In this document: positions 11,601-20,214 of the stretch, piece by piece
Layout of the letters: every line of letters begins with the position of its first letter
How positions within the stretch are numbered: position 1 is the stretch's first letter
Source: Monocercomonoides exilis
Lineage: Eukaryota > Preaxostyla > Oxymonadida > Polymastigidae
DNA length: 64,000 nt
Direction: 5' to 3'
Assembly: GCA_001643675.2 (NCBI GenBank)
Contig: LSRY02000015.1
Coordinates: 253,001 to 317,000, forward strand
The notes under the pieces: model-generated
Databases searched by the model: none
What the model was told of the DNA's origin: nothing
What the model saw: only the letters and a program-made list of their open reading frames with translations
Translations under genes and position numbers: made by a program

Positions 11601-13391
11601 AGTTTGAAAGGAGGAGATGGAGTGAAGGATGACTCATCGATGTGGATATTGAATGAAGGATGTCTGTTTGAAGGGATTGTTTCTGAAAGAGCATCACCAT
11701 TTTTCATTCCAGTGTTGGAGGGTGTTGAAGCAAATGAGAAAGGAGAAGAAGTTGAGGTTGTATTCAAAGGGAAGCTTCTTCTCCCGTGCAACTTGTCATT
11801 CATGGTTGTGAAACAGATTGGAGATGAAAAGCAGATCGAAAAGTTTGTGTTTGATGAGAGTGGATATGTTTCGGAGACAAAAGTTAGAGGGAGATTGGCA
11901 AGGGAGATGATAAGTGAGGCAGGAGATGAGGCAGAAGTGAGAGTGAGCATTCTGTTTGGAGATGCTGACAAGCAATCATCAACTGATCCTTTTATTCTGA
12001 AGAACAGAAGTGAGCCCAGGGTTAATGGAGATGAAAGGATTGTTGAAGGAGGAAAAGAAGGGAAATCATATTGGTTGTTGATTGTTTGCATTGTGATTGT
12101 TGTAATACTGCTTGTGGTCATTATTGTTCTGGCTGTTCGATGGAAGAAGGTTAAGAATGAAGCAGAAGATCTGAGAGAGATTGTGAACGATAATATCAGA
12201 AAGGATCCGAAAGCGTTTGAGATGGTGACAATGGAGATGTCACCTGAGGAGCAGTGGAGGAGAGCAGAGAATGAGGCAGAGAAGAAGAATGATGTGAGGA
12301 TGAAGAAGAGGGTGTATGCGAAAAGCTTGGAACATTCAGAGTCATCAGAGCATCTTCTTTCTGAGAGTGGCTCCACTGAATATATATTGGGAAAAGATTC
12401 TGATAAGATCCCAGAATGGGCATTGGAGAAGGTTGAAGAAGAGGAAATTAGAAAACAGACTCCTTCTCCATCCATTTCTTCGACATGCTCAACTGACTCA
12501 GATTCCACATTTGTTCGAGGGGAGGATTTGTGCCCAACCACCTCATCGATGTCGAACTTGGTGGATGCAATGGCCTGTTCATCTCCTCACGAGAAACTGA
12601 TTGTGGACTTGAGGGATTCACTGTTCATGCTGCTTCATGGGCTGAACAAGACAAAGGAAATGCCGATTGGCACATTGAAAGAAAGAGAGCAAACAGCTGC
12701 CCAGATCCTGTTCTGGGTGGCTAACCTTGCACTTCACTCGTTTGATGAAATGGAAAACCCTCTTCAATCTCTTTCCAATCTGAGTCCTCACATTGTTCTT
12801 TTCTCCGAACACATGGTGATCTGCATTGTGATGCATTCAGACTTATTGTCAGATGATGATTCAGATTCCTCATCCATCTCATCATCAACAGTTGTGACAT
12901 CTGCCAGTGGCAACGATGATGATGACTCCCTTCCCTCGTCTGCCTTTGAGGATGAAGATAGTTTCAAAAAAGAGTGTCTGAGGTGGAAGGCACCAGAGCT
13001 GCAGATAAACAAGAAGATGGGAGCAACAAAGGAGTCAGTGTCATTCTCGATTGGGATGATGCTGTGGGAATGTTTGACTCTTCAAATCCCATTTGGCGAA
13101 TATGAGGCAGAGGTTGCAGGGCAGAAGATCGTGAATGGGGAAAGACCCCCACTGGAGATAATTGGAGGGAGTTCGAAGTTGGACATTGTAAAGAGTTGTC
13201 TGGAACAGAACAGCCAGTGTCGAGGAACATTGAATGGATTGAAAAGAGAGCTCATTCAGGGATTTCCACCAGGTGCCTTGATAATGACGATTTCTGATGC
13301 AATCACACTTGAGCCAGACAGTGGGATTGAGAGTGGGAATGGTGAGGAAAATGGTTCTTTGTGCACAAACAGCACAACAACTGTCAAATGA
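5628..13391 (+). CDS. Receptor copy A: giant beta-helix surface protein with TM segment and pseudokinase domain
   Basis: Intronless frame of 2,587 residues. I chose the ATG at 5628 because it opens a signal peptide (MNVHLRYLVFLLLANMFEIQ). Residues about 25-2,130 are Asn/Ser/Cys-rich with many GG(A/G) turns, the look of a right-handed parallel beta-helix. The ectodomain contains four modules with a CG-x(5)-PC signature near residues 545, 886, 1241 and 1621, spaced 340-380 apart. A hydrophobic helix (about 2147-2170) is followed by a basic stop-transfer and a charged juxtamembrane region. Residues about 2305-2555 resemble a kinase: a KAPEL (APE-like) motif and the helix-F block GMMLWECLTLQIPFGE are clear. 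A glycine loop, catalytic HRD and DFG are not recognisable, so it is probably a pseudokinase. Likely a plasma-membrane receptor or adhesin; ligand unknown. The last 80 residues diverge from copies B and C. Confidence 0.88.
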   Translation: MNVHLRYLVFLLLANMFEIQGVSGSSTWKSEGFLSNVHFSNYHAFSGQDNANDARFPSKGDDNCLFEQKNVPEVKKWQSGRLSVINAFLGFYNSTVGLKILAFEYSSPSCVQIIDKSSVVMESCVSHQKSTTPFLLQSGSINIVNFTMIPQISLCSRSLVFSSDDSNSVVLRNSIMADMAVSSSDYFLLSGQSKSEQIDNCVFRNMSVKSDKSSDYKMERFCHQSSMESCLIYSCVNVFEGGISDGSLSSEEFICRNTSISFGKRETNALEKKGQMNITDCQSFSLCEWTDCTAPQGGALYVHDNENAILKVENSSFTRCNASSKRGGGIYALNVAECIVLHSAFLQCSCAAIDTDCGGGGIMIENVNMQPMVDNCLFNNCSSGDDGGAIDLRPTMTKKQKKCIVNSFFINCKANHTSSSTGGAIEHWDCIDKVVISNCLFRNCHSMCGGGAVCQWINENNNGILFYYCFFHNNTCVKGGHDVVLYDSTENNIDSSCFSTKKTSNRVSTKFSSVVDKSDSLRNDFGRIRFVSSVQTQLNAKDTYACGLDKSYPCNTISHCLTQLIPDFVTNVEVFSETIGETKSVDCGTNSFTIYGQSDSTTTVQTELEAAGLTLFSVSTGALTVNDLALVHDSAYENNRASRLFEITGTGKMHVSRLNISVGSGHSTETAFTTELINVQGGIYQMENVNWAKTLSTTSLISLSSTNEISLTLSVCTFSGMERTRNGAAVMSFSNDKANIDLDSCTFERCGSTTSENGGSMMLCVGEANEVKVEGGSFDECFCSSSNGIGGGILLRLIKENPDFLISSSFGTNTAKWGRDLFVLSQNLEVTSKSQKIACVTASLDSFDKVRGYENGNTSLAIPLCIYLLPTPEDIYVSNTEAYDHSHCGIVQFPCLTMKHSLTRQTGTKKIVVNGMISMSDELAFEEKKHEIRGNDEQSGWTVSDANETSNSAMITANVETELSKLIFSLPSSLSSHSTFISSSSQLTMSHCSLFLQDHSSELALLFLSVESGTLAIDSFSASSITLSGNPLISLRRSTTNTELMNIQWLNMTNCNFTEIERAAGSGGCVSIDNSNDEDSNGEINIEECDFEECSVLAEGSRGGAINAKLKGNIQMNITSCTFTGCTAPAGEEKTGFGGGMALKLIDGLSSFVISSPVFVEDKPNVAKYGNDLFVEAFNLTKSITNTSLPFVSGHLSDISLDSMRGFDGNDTENAIPLIYFWRAIGSGIFIRDDGKDVCICGFSDYPCLSIDYSQTRLTEGNERIISVIGKGILQKSVDVSGFSISSNNTDMCSLECLSSLEGAEGAAMKISGITNFELINFVIPSSFTGGVNYLMHVGSSEGILTVKDCSFSKNEESGEDTIMFGLIKAERGTVQLEFVSMQSLSFSKDVISVLSTTTLNIKNLTMKKIELDGSSGLRISKSSGREKNEVEQDVIVEWNSLEEITQNTTDDIPIIRNDNDDTPLKMVIRNTTMKKCGGTRCGKGGGMFCVLNEGGKFDCSFCTISECFCSTTGRGGWLFLECTSVVEQPLNFVLSNITFRGNSALRGRDVYVRCHSIETQIVDEQFLLDFRTPFVKELAIWGCTTDSFVGEEDLLLRVVKYQSETIFVSSATGNHGDSKQCGEFNAPCHSLDVGVQHIIPSSYSQLLISKETVIVGKCDVHDVIIRSLESPSTALVHLNSTIAGNEGSLLKTSEKVRIESVKFNFDQSFSYSGSSIIHEASGQLSLSFVDFASVGESNNNQLVVVFNSTLLSISKGILHVDNCSISMLSFKKTSFLLNGDEVSFTNMKLEQIESTTNLFEFGNCGSVVLNGIDADGVKLSEGCIILIGSSTSGSVSVGSSSFKNCSRNSEGASVLSSSSTSAQIVLSNCSCSNCDSLSSKGSMMEMNNTKDVLIDSCRFVGVLAKESERKRNNAFEELCKWNSSVVDFLSSSVMMKDTTICNSSKGGITVSGGSLMIEKGEYSNNNPFIEKYPSLRRNIICSDSSSLTIFSLKGGDGVKDDSSMWILNEGCLFEGIVSERASPFFIPVLEGVEANEKGEEVEVVFKGKLLLPCNLSFMVVKQIGDEKQIEKFVFDESGYVSETKVRGRLAREMISEAGDEAEVRVSILFGDADKQSSTDPFILKNRSEPRVNGDERIVEGGKEGKSYWLLIVCIVIVVILLVVIIVLAVRWKKVKNEAEDLREIVNDNIRKDPKAFEMVTMEMSPEEQWRRAENEAEKKNDVRMKKRVYAKSLEHSESSEHLLSESGSTEYILGKDSDKIPEWALEKVEEEEIRKQTPSPSISSTCSTDSDSTFVRGEDLCPTTSSMSNLVDAMACSSPHEKLIVDLRDSLFMLLHGLNKTKEMPIGTLKEREQTAAQILFWVANLALHSFDEMENPLQSLSNLSPHIVLFSEHMVICIVMHSDLLSDDDSDSSSISSSTVVTSASGNDDDDSLPSSAFEDEDSFKKECLRWKAPELQINKKMGATKESVSFSIGMMLWECLTLQIPFGEYEAEVAGQKIVNGERPPLEIIGGSSKLDIVKSCLEQNSQCRGTLNGLKRELIQGFPPGALIMTISDAITLEPDSGIESGNGEENGSLCTNSTTTVK

Positions 13392-14337
13392 AAAGAAGGT
13401 TCAAACTTTCATATCAGAGAGAGAAAGTTGAAAATCAGAAAATGGAGAATGTAGATTTTTGAGAGGAAAAGAATGAACAAATAAGTTATTTCGCTTATGA
13501 ATGGCTGACACCATCAATCACCACGATTTATTTCTTTCTTTTGATTTGTGATATCACTAGAAATATTTTTGTTAGAAAAATGGGAAGGTGCACACGTTGT
13601 GTGTTTTTCTTTTGTTTTGAATTGAAGATTTGAGTTTGTTTGATATTTTAATTTAAATTGTCAATTTGGACTGCTGTGCTTTTTGTTTCTTCTGAAGTCT
13701 GACTTCGCCTTGGTTTTTGAAATTTGTCACAAGATTTTCGACCATTTTGTTATAATTCATGTTTGTCACAATTTACATTTCACACAAACACATTGATATA
13801 TTTCACTTTTGTGTTTTCGTGTTACCATTTGACTTCTAATTTTTGTTCATTTGTTATTCAATATTTTGTATTTTGCGTTTGTAATATGTATTTCCATTGA
13901 GTTTTATTGAGTTTATATAATCAGTAACCAGCTTTTTGAAGCACTATTTTTATATATTCAATCCTTCTTTGCACTTTTCACTCACACTTTGAGCTTTTTT
14001 CAAAATCTTCTTTTGTTTTGAATCAGCTTTAATCATTTCGTTTTATTAACAATTTTCAACAAAGAAACAATTATTAAATTAACTTCCATTCAATTCATCA
14101 AAAATAATTCAAATTTGAGTGTTGTGAATGAATTCGAATGCTGGGAAATACAATCGCAAATATCTTTTTGTTTTCAATTGATGATGTTTGTTCTTTGCAC
14201 AAAAATTATCATTGAAATTAAAACGGTATAACTTGATATGTCTTCAAAAAATTTGTGGTTCAATATTCAAAGAATTTTATTGAAAGAAATTTCAAATTTT
14301 AGAAAGTTGTGAAATTTCTGTGTCTAAATGATAAAAA

Positions 14338-14339
<2 letters not shown>

Positions 14340-14383
<44 letters not shown>
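14340..14383. repeat. Homopolymer T(44)
   Basis: Uninterrupted run of 44 T. Its length in the assembly may be unreliable. Confidence 0.9.
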
Positions 14384-15240
14384 CTTTCTAAAAAAGACAG
14401 ATAATTAACAAACATTTTTCGAAGTGAAAAATGGAGAGTGTTTGAATTTGATTTTTCACCACACTCATAAATACAAATATGAAAATGTATTTGCATTATT
14501 GTTTTCAATTAATGGAAAGTGTTATTAAGCCGTTTGAAATAAGCATTTCATTTTTTGACCAATGTTTGAAAGCTATTTGCACAATTTCACCATTTAACTT
14601 GAACTTTCACAGAAGTCCTTTCATCATGTTTTGAGGTGTTAACATTTTCTGTTTGATGAATTATTTGAAAACTTGACGAAAAACATTGAATGATTAATTG
14701 TCACAAAAAATTGCACTTTTTGGACTTCATAAAGATTGAGCAGAATAATAAAAAAAAAAAATAAAAAATATTTTGTGTGAATGCATAGTCAAAATTGCAT
14801 TTGAATATTTTCTGAATAAGCCGTTTTTTTAATAATAAAAACTTGAATGATTATTTTATAAACATATTTCTTCAATCAATAATTTCTGTTCGAAATATTT
14901 CTTTGAATATTAACAAATGTTCACCAAAAAGTGAGAAGGCTTAGAACTTTTATCTTTTTTTTCAGTAAAGACATTGGCTTTTGAAACAGGTGGGATAAAT
15001 TCGTGATTTGAATGCATAACACCTTTCCATTTTCAAACGACATTTGATAAATTAAACCCCCGAAAAAAGTCATGATTTCAAAAGAAATCACCCACTATCA
15101 GAAGACTATTTTTCATATGGGTCAAACTTCTTGCATTAATAAAAAATCAACGATTTGTTTCATTCTTTCTTGAGTAGTTTTGTAATTATTAGTCAAATGT
15201 TCTCAAGCAGCAAATTTATAGACAAATCACAGTCTTTGCT

Positions 15241-15668
15241 GGATATAATCACATCGGATGTTATCAAAATCGTCTATTATCTCATTTTTTGATGCACAGA
15301 CATTTTTTCCTTTTTTTCATTTCCTTTCCATCGCATATAATCACTGGGAAAACAAATATATAATCAAATTTTGTTTATAAAGGGTTCTTTTTTCATTGAA
15401 AAGTTAATTTTTTGATCAAAAATTTCAATTTTTATAATTTTTTTAAATTATGTTCAAATAAGTCTATATAATGAGCATTAATGATAAAAATTGTTCAATC
15501 AAGTGAGAAATGTGTATTTGTGATGAATTTTCAAATATTGAAAAATTGACCCTAAATTAATTAATTAATAAACTATTGATTGTTTTTTTCAATGGAATGT
15601 CACATCGCATGTTGTCACAATCGTATATTATCACAAAATGTTGTGCAATGACCGATGTGATAATATCC
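15241..15668. mobile_element. Possible MITE with 17-bp inverted ends
   Basis: The left end GGATATAATCACATCGG (15241-15257) is matched in inverted orientation at 15652-15668 with one mismatch. That encloses about 430 bp of AT-rich non-coding sequence. Related motifs (ATCACATCGG, TGTCACATCGCATG) recur inside near the ends. I see no target-site duplication, so an old or non-transposon palindrome remains possible. Confidence 0.4.
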
Positions 15669-16078
15669 AATTTTTGTTTTATTTGTTTGATTGTTGACTT
15701 TTTCGAATTGTTTTTTTATTTAATGAAGTATCTGTTATTTAAAAAATTCGAAAAGAATGAAAGAAAAAAAAAGAAATGATGAATGTTTACTTCTAGAAAA
15801 AAATTGTAAAATATTATTTGAAAAGATATAATAAATGGAAACAAACTTCTGTTAATTCGAAGCAAAGAAAAAACTTCGTTTAATATAATCAAGTGAAAAT
15901 TGTCATTAAATAAAATGAACACAAAAGGAGCAAAATATAACACTCCAGGTATTTAAAAATGAAAAAAATATACTATGAAAATGAACTTTTCGTGAACAAA
16001 AATAATGAACAAAAAGAGTTTTATTTGTTAATTCCTTTGAAATCACAAAACTCAATGAAATGATATCAATAACACCTG

Positions 16079-16523
16079 CACCTCTGTGACATGACAAATC
16101 ACTTGAAGCCTCGTCTGTCACAAAAAAAAGTTTTTTAATTTTCGATTTATATAAACCAAACGATTGTTTATACTTCTAAAGACTTTTCAAAGCACTTTGG
16201 GGAAGATTTGTTGATAGCATTTGAAATATCTGGTTGTTTTTTTCTTTATTGTCAGTGACAATCACAGACAAATTGTGACAAATATATTCCTCAACTGACA
16301 TTTCCTGTCAAAAAAATACATATTGGGAAACAGATCATATCAATTAAAAATTAAATTTTTATTTTAATAATAATTTGAATTGCAACATGAAGATTTTCAA
16401 ATAAATTATTATTGTAATTAAGAATCATGAAATCGTAACGAATATTTTTTTTTGACAAATCACAAATATCTTATCAGTCATTTTGTCATTTTTTCAACTT
16501 TCTATTGTCATGTCACAGAGGTA
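16079..16523. mobile_element. MITE-like element (445 bp) with long target duplication
   Basis: Inverted ends with the core CCTCTGTGACATGACAA (16081-16097) and its complement (16505-16521) enclose non-coding sequence rich in TGTCA/TGACA motifs. Outside the ends lie CAATAACACCTG (16067-16078) and CAATAACACTTG (16524-16535), a 12-bp direct repeat with one mismatch whose first 9 bases are identical. Short size, no coding capacity and a 9-12 bp duplication suggest a Mutator-like MITE; the superfamily is inference. Confidence 0.6.
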
Positions 16524-16698
16524 CAATAACACTTGTTAACGAATGAAAAATGCCTATTTATTTTCGAAATCTGAATAAGTTAAAGAAAATTATGAGTGAA
16601 ACAAAGATTTGATGTTTTGCTCTAAAAAAAACATGAAAATCTTCATTTTTCTGCAATTGTTCTAACAATTTTTAAAAAAAAATTCCACAAAATCAAGA

Positions 16699-16701
<3 letters not shown>

Positions 16702-16734
<33 letters not shown>

Positions 16735-16741
16735 AACAACA
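16702..16741. repeat. AAC trinucleotide microsatellite
   Basis: About a dozen AAC units with one interruption, in non-coding sequence upstream of the SOSS-B-like gene. Confidence 0.8.
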
Positions 16742-17073
16742 AACATACAAAAAAAATATTTAATCAAACTTTTTCTGCAATCTTATCGTAATAAGTCATG
16801 CATCATCTTGCAAAAATGCATATATTAAAATTAAAAAATAAGAAAAAGTGTTTGTGAATATTTATTCGCAAGAAAATTCAAAAATTGAAAAATTTGGTCT
16901 TTTAAGAATTTTTTAATAACATTAAAAAATTTTTTTAATTTATCAGTTTCTTATATATGTTCTCATTTACCATAATAAATACTTTATCAGTTATAAATTC
17001 TTTCAGTTGAAAATCTTCTCCCATTATTTTATTTTATTTAATCAGAATTGAGTTTTTTTAATTATTTGGTTCA

Positions 17074-18892
17074 ATGGCTGAGCATAAGCACACTATTCAT
17101 ACCAATAAGACAATACAACCATCTCCGACTGGTGCATATTATCATTTGTTTTGGGCCCCTCCTCCCGGAGAACAATTTCCATTAACAAAGATTAAACAGC
17201 TTTCAGCGTTTTTGTCAAATGTTAATCTGGAAGTTATTGTTTTGGAAAAGTGGATATGTGGGAAAACAAAAGATGGTCAGGATATAGTTTATCTTTTGGT
17301 TTGTAATTGAATTCGAATTCTTTGAAATCTACTAAAAATTTCAGATTTCTGACGATACAGGTAGCTGTCATTTAAAAGTGATTGGAAGCGAAGCGGAATC
17401 TATTATTCCATCCGAGATTTTGAGATTAACAGCAGTATCAGTTTCATTCTTCTTAGGATCGATGATTCTATCAAAAACTCGCCAGTCCAAAATGGAAAGA
17501 ATAGGATCTTTTGCTTTATTGTTTGTTCATATTCCAAATATATCTTTATTTGAGTGGACTAATGAAAGAGGAGAGAGGCTGCATTCTGGAAGCAAAGCGA
17601 GAACAGCCAATTTTGATTACGATTCAACACTATGTTGCAACCAAAATTCAACATTTCTTTCTTCAAGTCTAAATGCAGTTCCTCCTTCAATGCGCGAAAA
17701 ATATAAAAGAAATGCAGACATGGCCCTTATTACCAGAAAGGAAGAATTGAGAAGGATGGCCGACAGTGTTATGATCAGTAAACCTTCAAATTTAAATCAA
17801 CGCACTTCGCAAAGTTTGCAATTCAGTTCAGACAGGCCACATTCCTCGCTTAAAGTTTCTCCTCCTAATTCATCTGCATTTAATCCATCATTATTTTTGC
17901 CTTCTTCATCGGGATCTGTTCAGTCTTACAAACCTGTTGCTCATCCAACATCTTCTCATTCTTCTTCGTCCTCGTCTTCTTCGTCAACTCTTCCAATGCC
18001 AACGCAATTCACGTCTTCGCAACAGGCGCTGCTGCCACCGGTGATTGCAGCCCCAATTCTGTCTTTGCCTTCTCAGCCAGCTGCAATGCCCGCTGATTCA
18101 TCTTCGGCTTCATCCAAAGAACTTGCTTCTTCTTCTTCTTCTTCTTCTTCTTTATTTCCTTCTCGCCATTCGTCAACTCCTCCTGCTTCAAATTTCACCT
18201 ACAATCCTTCTCACACGCCTTCTTTGCCATCATCCTCTGGCTCTCAACATAATGCCTTGTCAGACACTTCTCCCTCCTCACTTCCTTACCAGCCAGCAAA
18301 CTCATTCAAATACACGCCTTCCTCTTCTTCTCCATCTTCTTCCTCTTCCTCCTCCTCTTCTTCTTTATCATCTTCGTCATCATCATCCCGCGGAACTTCT
18401 CCATCTTCTTCCTCTTCCTCTTCCTCTTCTTCACCCTCTTTTCCATCATCATCTTCTTCTTCTCAATTTTTTCAGTATCGTCCATCCTCTTCCTCTTCAT
18501 CAGCTTCCGCTTCACTGCCATCTTCAAACACTTTTCGCCCTTCATCGCAAGAGCACCATTCACACAGCAGCGACCACTCGCTCAATTATCGCTCTCTTTC
18601 TCCGCATTCTGCCCCCTCTTCGTCGATGCATTACTCATCATCTGCCTTGCTGCCTTCATACAATTCTTCTTTGCCTCCTTCATCTTCGTACAGTTCTCAT
18701 TCTTCTTTGCCTCGCACTCCGCAGTCATCAATGCCTTCTTATTCCTCTCACATGCAAGCAGAACAGTCCCACCATCATTCAAGATCTCCACAAAGGGCTT
18801 ATGGCCAGTCGTCTTCTCGCCATTTTGGTTCATCTTCAATACCACAAAACCCAAGAGATTATGAATCAAATAGAAGGGATCATAGAAGGTGA
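17074..18892 (+). CDS. SOSS complex subunit B-like ssDNA-binding protein (OB fold)
   Basis: Two exons, 17074-17298 and 17345-18892, joined by a 46-nt intron that starts GTTTGT; the product is 590 residues. Splicing restores the frame into SDDTGSCHLKVIG, which with the preceding KTKDGQDIVYLL matches the OB-fold core of human SSB1/NABP2-type proteins. The match continues through EILRLT and RIGSFALLFVHIPNISLFEW, so the OB fold covers residues about 45-150. In known systems SOSS-B binds single-stranded DNA in the nucleus during double-strand-break repair. The remaining 430 residues are Ser/Pro-rich low complexity, much longer than the tail of the animal proteins (about 210 residues in total); this tail is not conserved sequence and may be disordered. 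The N-terminal 40 residues are also extra. Confidence 0.72.
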
Positions 18893-19028
18893 TTTACTCA
18901 TTAAATTATTATTTTCGTATTATTTTAATTATTTTTCTAAAAATATTGATAATTTTTTTCAAATGAAATGGAATTTAAAAGTTTTTTGAAAAAATTAAAC
19001 TTTGATCTTAGCCTTAATAATAAATGAA

Positions 19029-19541
19029 ATGAGTCAACTATTTTTTGAACCGAGTATATCTCGGCTGCCAAAGTTTACAATTACCACTGAGAAAAAGGAA
19101 TTTGATAATCTGGATATTTTAATTTTAAGCCTTGCTTATGTTTGAAATTTTGACGTCTATTTTCTCAATAATTTGGAATTATATAAACTTCAATAGTTAC
19201 TCTATAAAAATTCTGGTTCAATTAGCGCCATGAATTTTTTGGAGTTATATCTGTATTTTCTTGGAATGTTCGTTGTTATCATACGTCTATATTTTCGAAT
19301 AGTCATGGTAGTTGAAGAATCTGTCGTATTTGATTGCAGAGGAAATTTGACAATTTCATGGAAACGAAGAATTGGAATCAGATGGAAAGCAACATATAGC
19401 GTTAGGGATATTGACTATTTTTTCATTCACGAGGCAATAAAATCGAGTCAAGTGTTTTATTACATTGGAGCAAAACAAAAAGACTCGGACAAAGTCATTG
19501 TTTTATTTCCAGTTTGCATTTTTTTTATTATCTATGAATAA
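19029..19541 (+). CDS. PIG-H-like subunit of GPI-GlcNAc transferase
   Basis: Two exons (19029-19139 and 19197-19541) with a 57-nt intron starting GTTTGA give 151 residues. The N-terminal half carries a hydrophobic stretch around NFLELYLYFLGMFVVIIRLYF, probably a membrane hairpin. The C-terminal half has the PIG-H pattern: EESVVFDCRGNLTISWKR, then IDYFFIHEAIKSSQVFYYIG, then KVIVLFP. PIG-H (yeast Gpi15) is a subunit of the ER enzyme that adds GlcNAc to phosphatidylinositol, the first step of GPI-anchor synthesis. The protein is shorter than the human one (188 residues). The last residues (VCIFFIIYE) are atypical, so a further 3' exon is possible. The family call rests on this short domain only. 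Confidence 0.6.
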
Positions 19542-20214
19542 AATCTCATTATGTGTATTTGTTTGATTTTATTTGTAAAGCACATCACTACACCACTTCG
19601 CTTTCTTCTGCCAATCTATCACACAATTCAAAATTCTGAGTTGTTCTTGAAAAATGAATGATGAAAAGTTGACACAATTTTATATTTACGTTGATTTACG
19701 TTTCTTTCAAAAATTTTTTAATTTATACAGTTCAACTTTTCATTTTTATGTTTTTTTTAAAAAAATAACTTATTTTTATAATTACAACAAATGACTATAC
19801 GTATAATTTTCCATTTTTATTCATTTGAATGAATATAAGAGTCCATTCAAGAATTCACTCTTTTATTCCTCATTTATTTTTTTAGGGAGAAAATGTTTTT
19901 TTGTTGTGAATTGTGATAATCTTTTTTTCACAAATACTTAGATACTTTCCTATTTCTATTTTTATCTTTAATAGTTATGATTACACTTTCTGTGCTGAGA
20001 TGGAAACAAATTTGTTTCCCATTTTATTATCCTTGAAATAACTTTCACATTCAACTGAAAATAAAACAAATTTTGCGAACAAACACAAACAAAAACAATA
20101 ATTATTACATATTTCTTTATACTAATTAATATTCTTCACATTTAAATTGTTGATTGTATTGAATGGACAGTGAATATAGTGTTTGCTTGTATTTTTTGGC
20201 ATATTTCATGTAGT
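19542..20214. other. Intergenic region and undetermined 5' end of the armadillo-like gene
   Basis: AT-rich sequence without a supportable gene. It must contain the start of the next gene, because the first recognisable exon at about 20215 has no in-frame ATG before a stop. A small upstream exon is likely. ATG at 20163 is the nearest candidate, but I could not connect it in frame. Confidence 0.4.

Larger units (their letters stand above)
13392..17073. other. AT-rich intergenic spacer
   Basis: About 3.7 kb with no supportable gene. It is very AT-rich and holds a 44-base T run, two palindromic MITE-like elements (15241-15668 and 16079-16523) and an AAC microsatellite, each listed separately. 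The 3' flank of copy A here is unrelated to the 3' flank of copy B. Confidence 0.7.

Noticed and set aside
11216-12541. Long antisense open frame over the receptor C-terminal region (also at 52415-53746 and 62225-63556), about 440 residues
   Set aside because: It is the mirror of the same coding region in all three copies. Its Ser/Phe-rich composition is what the complement of Glu/Lys/Asn-rich codons produces, and it has no domain or independent promoter.
18045-18989. Overlapping 314-residue plus-strand frame across the Ser-rich tail of the SOSS-B-like gene
   Set aside because: It is the Leu-rich alternative frame of TCT/TCC repeats; the Ser frame is joined in phase to the OB-fold domain.
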